Shown here: in pieces, positions 60,215 to 64,000 of the stretch | Layout of the letters: every line of letters starts with the position of its first letter | How positions within the stretch are numbered: the first letter of the stretch is position 1 | The notes under the pieces: generated by a model | Told to the model about the DNA's origin: nothing | Databases searched by the model: none | What the model saw: the letters and a program-made list of their open reading frames with translations, nothing else | Source: an uncultured Pirellula sp. | Lineage (GTDB): Bacteria > Planctomycetota > Planctomycetia > Pirellulales > Pirellulaceae | Assembly: GCA_903858115.1 (NCBI GenBank) | Contig: CAIOHR010000433.1 | Coordinates: 1 to 64,000, forward strand | Length of the DNA: 64,000 nucleotides | Reading direction: 5' to 3' | Translations under genes and position numbers: made by a program

Positions 60215-60570
60215 GTCGCATATTCAACCCATGGTTCGCATAGAAGCCGGCCAGGCACTCTGGTCGCTTACCGAATCTATCGGGAACCCAACGGCAAGTA
60301 CGGTGTGGTTCCAGGTGCGCTCGGTCGCAGCGAGTTCGGGATCGAAATCATCCTGGCGATCGCACATCAAGTTTACGGATTGGGTCTGTCTTTGACAAAG
60401 CCATCTCGCTTCAAAAGTTCTTCCAAAACCTGGACCTGAAAAAATCCCAAGTCGATGCGATGCTTCATCAGCTATCACATGTTTGGGGAAAGGAATTCGA
60501 GTCTGTGCTGAAGTTACTGACCAACTCATTCGTCGTTCATGCCGATGAGACTTGTATTTCATAGGCTTGG
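60215..60570 (+). pseudogene. IS66-like transposase relic, core part (plus strand)
   Basis: Three overlapping frames together spell an IS66 core: PMVRIEAGQAL (60226 on), then AYRIYREPNGKYG and VVPGALGRSEFGIEI (60269 on) to LSLTK, then FDKAISLQKFFQNLDL to FVVHADETC with the catalytic-type Asp of the HADET motif. At least two frameshifts and a stop (TAG near 60564) break it. No intact transposase could be made. Confidence 0.68.
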
Positions 60571-60762
60571 ACGTCCGCGATACGGAATTGAACCCATTTG
60601 AAGGCGAGCAAATATCAGTTTTGAGGTTATCTCTATACAAGAGAATTATGCTGTTTCGCAACATTTTGATTGCTGGGGTGCTAGTTTCGCAGGTTCGAAA
60701 TCGGTGAATCTGAAGCACTGCTTACAAAACCACGGCCTGCGTGAGATTAGGGCAATAGAATC

Positions 60763-61701
60763 ATTAAGATCATCAAGAATGTCACTGTAGCGATCTGCAC
60801 TTGGAATCGGGCTAGTTTGCTTGACAAAACGCTTTTTCAAATGCGCAAGCTGAATATTCCCATTGATACAAGATGGGAACTGCTTGTTGTCAACAATAAT
60901 AGTAGCGACCACACTGAGGCTGTTTTGGATAAACATGCGGATGCTCTGCCATTGCGTCGCCTCTTCGAACGAAAGCAAGGGCATTGTTTTGCACGAAATT
61001 GCGCGATCGAAGCAGCGCGAGGCGATCTATTGCTGTGGACAGATGATGATGTTCTTGTAGATCCAGATTGGCTCACCGAATATGTCCGTGCAGCACATCG
61101 TTGGCCTGATGCTGGCGGGTTCGGAGGATCGGTAGCCCCGTGGCTTGAAGAAGAACCTCCAAAATGGTTTCGCAAGAATTGGGATTTTATCAAAGGACTT
61201 TATGTGGTGCGCGAGCATTACGAAAACGCTTTTCCTTGCCCATCAGAACTTTCTCCTGTGGGAGCAAATATGGGGGTGCGTTTACCCATCGCGAAAATGC
61301 ATCGGTTCAATGAACGACTTGGTAGAGTGGGCGCCACTCTATCTGGGGGAGATGATTGCGAATGGCTTGCACGACTATCCGAATCAGGAATTCAATTTGG
61401 CTGGGTAGGATCAGCAAAGGTAGAACATTTCATTCCTAAGGAGAGGTTATCAGAGGATTTCTTGCGACGTTGGTTTAACGGTGCTGGGAGAACTTCCGTT
61501 CGTATGGATGGAACAATGCCGTCGAAAACTCTGTATGGAGCACCCAGGTGGATGTGGAAAAAGTACTTCTGCAGCATGATTTTGGATAAACTGTTGCGTC
61601 CTTTCCGAAGTCGGCTGTGGTTATCCAGCTTTCGAAGGCATCACATGATGCGTGGAATGATTGATGAGATATTGGCGCCAACAAAACCAAAATCCTCTTA
61701 A
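60763..61701 (+). CDS. glycosyltransferase family 2, 5' end altered
   Basis: GT-A fold. The canonical opening NVTVAICTWNRASLLDKTL is present, with ELLVVNNNSSDHTEAVL, the donor-binding LLWTDDDVLVDPDWL and the later GANMGVRLP and GGDDCEWLARL motifs. The frame is open from 60751, after a TAG, but has no ATG, GTG or TTG before the conserved opening. The first canonical start, the TTG at 60817, would remove the first strand. An ATT (60763) or ATC start is possible, or the start was lost through the adjacent IS66 relic. The coordinate given is the ATT. Confidence 0.75.
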   Translation: MKIIKNVTVAICTWNRASLLDKTLFQMRKLNIPIDTRWELLVVNNNSSDHTEAVLDKHADALPLRRLFERKQGHCFARNCAIEAARGDLLLWTDDDVLVDPDWLTEYVRAAHRWPDAGGFGGSVAPWLEEEPPKWFRKNWDFIKGLYVVREHYENAFPCPSELSPVGANMGVRLPIAKMHRFNERLGRVGATLSGGDDCEWLARLSESGIQFGWVGSAKVEHFIPKERLSEDFLRRWFNGAGRTSVRMDGTMPSKTLYGAPRWMWKKYFCSMILDKLLRPFRSRLWLSSFRRHHMMRGMIDEILAPTKPKSS

Positions 61702-61718
61702 GGATTTTCTGATAAACT

Positions 61719-63959
61719 ATGAAAAACATGTTACGAATTGCAATTATTGGATGCGGAGCGGTTGCGGAGAAGTATCACATCCCGATTATTGCTGGTCATG
61801 AAAGGGCTAAGCTGACGGCTTTCATTGATAGAGATCTCAGCAGGGCGCGTAAGTTAGGCGAGGCCTACAACGTGCCGCTGGTGAGCGATGATTTAAATCA
61901 ACTCGATCGGGGGCAGGTTGATGCAGCCATCATCTGCACACCACCTTTTCATCATGCACCGGCATCCATCGCATTGCTTCAAAAGGGTATCCACGTTTTA
62001 GTCGAGAAACCGATAGCAACCAATGCTTTAGACGCACAGAGGATGGTTCAATGTGCGAAGGAGCATGGAGCAGTTCTGGCCGTTGCTGTCTTTCGCAGAC
62101 TTTTGCCTTCCTTGAGGCTTCTAAAGGAAGCCATGGGCCAGGAATTACTGGGACCGGTTACTGGGTTTTGCGTTCAAGGCGGAGCTGTGTACGGATGGGA
62201 GGCTGCATCGCTCGGCAACATGCTCAAATCTCAAGCGGGTGGCGGAGTTCTCATGGACATGGGGCCCCACTACTTTGACCAACTCCTCTATCTATTCAAA
62301 GGGCCAAGCGAGATCCTCGAATACTACGACGATTCGCTCGGAGGGATCGAAGCCAATTGTATCGCCAAATTGCGATTGACCCATTCCGGTTCGCCCGTCG
62401 AGGGGACGGTCGAAATCAGCCGCACGCACGCAATGCCGAACGAATTCGTCGTAAAATGTCGCGATGGAGACCTGGTGATCCCACCCTCGGATCGCTACCG
62501 AGTGTTGATTCGTAAAAAAGACTGGCACCTTCAAGACTCCTTTCATGGCTCCGGGACCGTAGAGTTTTCGATGGCCTGGGACAAGGAACCAGAAACTCCC
62601 TGGCTGAAAAACTTCAGGGACGAAATCGACGACTGGTTCGATGCGATCGAGCACAAGACCCAGCCGAAACTCTCCGGCGAGTCGGCCGTGCCAGTGATGA
62701 AACTCATCGACGATTGCTATTCCGTGCGTCAAGGTATGAGCCACTCCTGGGAACCTCATCCCCTGATCGATCGAAAAGTTTCGAGCGATGCGAAAGTTTT
62801 GGACAAGCCCCGCAAGGTCTTGATCACAGGTGCCAGCGGATTCATCGGTTGTCGCCTGGCCGAGATTCTCTCGCAACGCACAGGACACCAGGTTCGTTCG
62901 GCGGTCCATAACCCTGCCAACGCCAGCCGCATCGCCCGCTTGGATACCGAGATGGTGCAAGCCGACCTTGGGGACATTGAGTCGGTCCAACGGATTGTTG
63001 CGGGATGCGATGCGATCGTGCACTGCGCGATCGGTACCGAAATAGGGAATCCCAAACGGGTCTTTGAGATCACAGTCGGTGGAACCAAAAATTTACTCCG
63101 AGCCGCACAGGCGTTGGAGATAGAGCAATTGGTCCACATCAGCACCATCGCCGTGCACTCGGATGATCATACCGGCACGATAGATGAGCAAACTCCAACC
63201 CAGCCTGGAAAAGGGAATACGTATGGGGAGAGCAAGATGGCTGCGGAACTGGCCGTTCGCAACGGCTCGGTTCCCTTTACGGTGATTCGCCCTGGCTGTG
63301 TCTACGGGCCTTATGGAAAGACCTTTATCACAAACCCCATTCGAGCGATGGCCGAGGGTCGATTGGTACTCAGCGGAGCCGAGCATACGCCATCGAACAC
63401 CGTCTATGTCGACTCCCTTTGCGAAGCGATCGTTCGATCGTTGGAAAACAAGATCAGCCTGGGCAAGACCTACACGTTGGCCGATGACGATGGGATGACC
63501 TGGGGCGAGTTTTATAGATACTTTGCGAACCGCTTTGGAATGACGTTTCGGACCGAGCCGGAGGCTTATTCTCCACAGCTTTCGGAGGGCAGTAAGCGAT
63601 CTGCAAAATCGGGGACGATTTTGGGATTGGCCAAGTCCGAGGAAGTCAAGGAGGTATTGAAGGCCTTCGCATGGCAGACGGATGTCGGATCAGTTGCGAG
63701 GCAGTGGTTGGATAGCAAACCGACCTGGAAGCGGCGAGTCAAGAAGCTCGCCGGGCTTGGTTCTGCCGCAACTTATCGGCCGGAATCGGCCGAGGCCTGC
63801 AAGGAGCCGCTGAGGATCTTGCCACGTCACGCGACGGTCCGTAGCGAGTTAGCCCGTCGGGAGTTGAGTTGGCAGCCGATGATTGCACGTCCAGAGTGTC
63901 TGCGAATCGTCGGCGATTGGCTTGAGTACGCACAGATCGTCAACCCATCTGAATCCTGA
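61719..63959 (+). CDS. Gfo/Idh/MocA oxidoreductase fused to NAD-dependent epimerase/dehydratase
   Basis: 746 aa with two nucleotide-binding enzymes. Residues about 5-350: Gfo/Idh/MocA fold, with IAIIGCGAVAEKYH, ICTPPFHHA and the catalytic lysine in HVLVEKPIA, and MDMGPHYFDQL. Residues about 365-740: extended SDR with VLITGASGFIGCRLAEIL, HISTIAVHSD, the catalytic YGESK and RPGCVYGPYG. Both classes modify sugar nucleotides, so the fusion probably performs two steps (keto-sugar oxidation or reduction and epimerisation) on one activated sugar. It starts 17 nt after the GT2 gene. Confidence 0.9.
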   Translation: MKNMLRIAIIGCGAVAEKYHIPIIAGHERAKLTAFIDRDLSRARKLGEAYNVPLVSDDLNQLDRGQVDAAIICTPPFHHAPASIALLQKGIHVLVEKPIATNALDAQRMVQCAKEHGAVLAVAVFRRLLPSLRLLKEAMGQELLGPVTGFCVQGGAVYGWEAASLGNMLKSQAGGGVLMDMGPHYFDQLLYLFKGPSEILEYYDDSLGGIEANCIAKLRLTHSGSPVEGTVEISRTHAMPNEFVVKCRDGDLVIPPSDRYRVLIRKKDWHLQDSFHGSGTVEFSMAWDKEPETPWLKNFRDEIDDWFDAIEHKTQPKLSGESAVPVMKLIDDCYSVRQGMSHSWEPHPLIDRKVSSDAKVLDKPRKVLITGASGFIGCRLAEILSQRTGHQVRSAVHNPANASRIARLDTEMVQADLGDIESVQRIVAGCDAIVHCAIGTEIGNPKRVFEITVGGTKNLLRAAQALEIEQLVHISTIAVHSDDHTGTIDEQTPTQPGKGNTYGESKMAAELAVRNGSVPFTVIRPGCVYGPYGKTFITNPIRAMAEGRLVLSGAEHTPSNTVYVDSLCEAIVRSLENKISLGKTYTLADDDGMTWGEFYRYFANRFGMTFRTEPEAYSPQLSEGSKRSAKSGTILGLAKSEEVKEVLKAFAWQTDVGSVARQWLDSKPTWKRRVKKLAGLGSAATYRPESAEACKEPLRILPRHATVRSELARRELSWQPMIARPECLRIVGDWLEYAQIVNPSES

Positions 63960-63965
63960 TCGAGC

Positions 63966-64000
63966 ATGAATTCTATTCGTGAAGTACTTACGCATTTGGC
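63966..64000 (+). CDS. start of a further gene, cut by the window edge
   Basis: An ATG 6 nt after the previous stop opens a frame (MNSIREVLTHL) that continues to the window end. Only 11 codons are visible, so no product can be named. Position and direction suggest another member of the exopolysaccharide cluster. Confidence 0.4.
   Translation, partial: MNSIREVLTHL

Overview
This window looks like a planctomycete chromosome segment, probably from the Pirellulaceae or a close relative (inference). The signs are a YfbK-like VWA protein next to an ECF sigma factor, secreted PQQ-type beta-propeller proteins, secreted SGNH/alpha-beta hydrolases, a PEP-CTERM protein with XrtA-type exopolysaccharide genes, an orphan EboE-like protein, and an IS66-like transposase relic of a type I associate with planctomycetes. 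The DNA is gram-negative in content: LptE and BamD-like lipoproteins, and Wzm/Wzt export. No rRNA, phage or CRISPR array was seen.

Layout. 0-9.8 kb is housekeeping: tRNA-Lys(CUU), infC with a probable AUC start, a FAH-family hydrolase, an EboE-like protein, aroC, an ACP-phosphodiesterase-like protein, a cysteine synthase, ppk1, and the rplM-rpsI operon with a clear terminator. 10-13.4 kb holds one large gene that fuses a fatty-acyl-AMP ligase, a carrier domain and an alpha-oxoamine synthase. 13.5-20.4 kb carries a small membrane protein, accB-accC, a DapA-family protein, and an ECF sigma factor with a VWA membrane protein. 20.7-34.5 kb carries a Uma2 protein with a heptad tail, a two-gene membrane pair, a two-domain secreted esterase, rnhA, two PQQ-type propeller proteins (one fused to an epoxide-hydrolase-like domain), YaeQ, a ChbG/HpnK deacetylase and an HtrA protease. 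34.8-42.4 kb is a tight co-directional run: nrdR, prenyl synthase, dxs, nadK, GNAT, recO, a BamD-like lipoprotein and lptE.

43.8-64 kb is an exopolysaccharide locus. It holds a phosphoglycosyl transferase, a DUF3473-type deacetylase, a TIGR03087-type glycosyltransferase, a GT4, a broken sulfotransferase, a hexapeptide acyltransferase, dTDP-sugar genes (rmlA, rmlB, an RmlD-like SDR, no rmlC), Wzm, a PEP-CTERM protein, Wzt, a methyltransferase, a GT2 and a Gfo/Idh/MocA-SDR fusion. Together these would initiate, build, decorate and export a surface glycan made from a dTDP-6-deoxy sugar, with a PEP-CTERM protein probably anchored in the same envelope.

The most unusual signal is at 50.85-55.47 kb. 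Every gap between these genes is filled with arrays of a degenerate heptanucleotide repeat (GCACTAA, GCACCAA, GCACGAA, CACACCA and their complements), often in inverted arms. The arrays abut gene ends, supply stop codons, encode the N-terminus of Wzm, and surround a four-helix-bundle protein of the 23S-rRNA-intervening-sequence family. A second unexplained element, with nested hairpins inside a 15-bp inverted repeat, lies at 46.2-46.6 kb.
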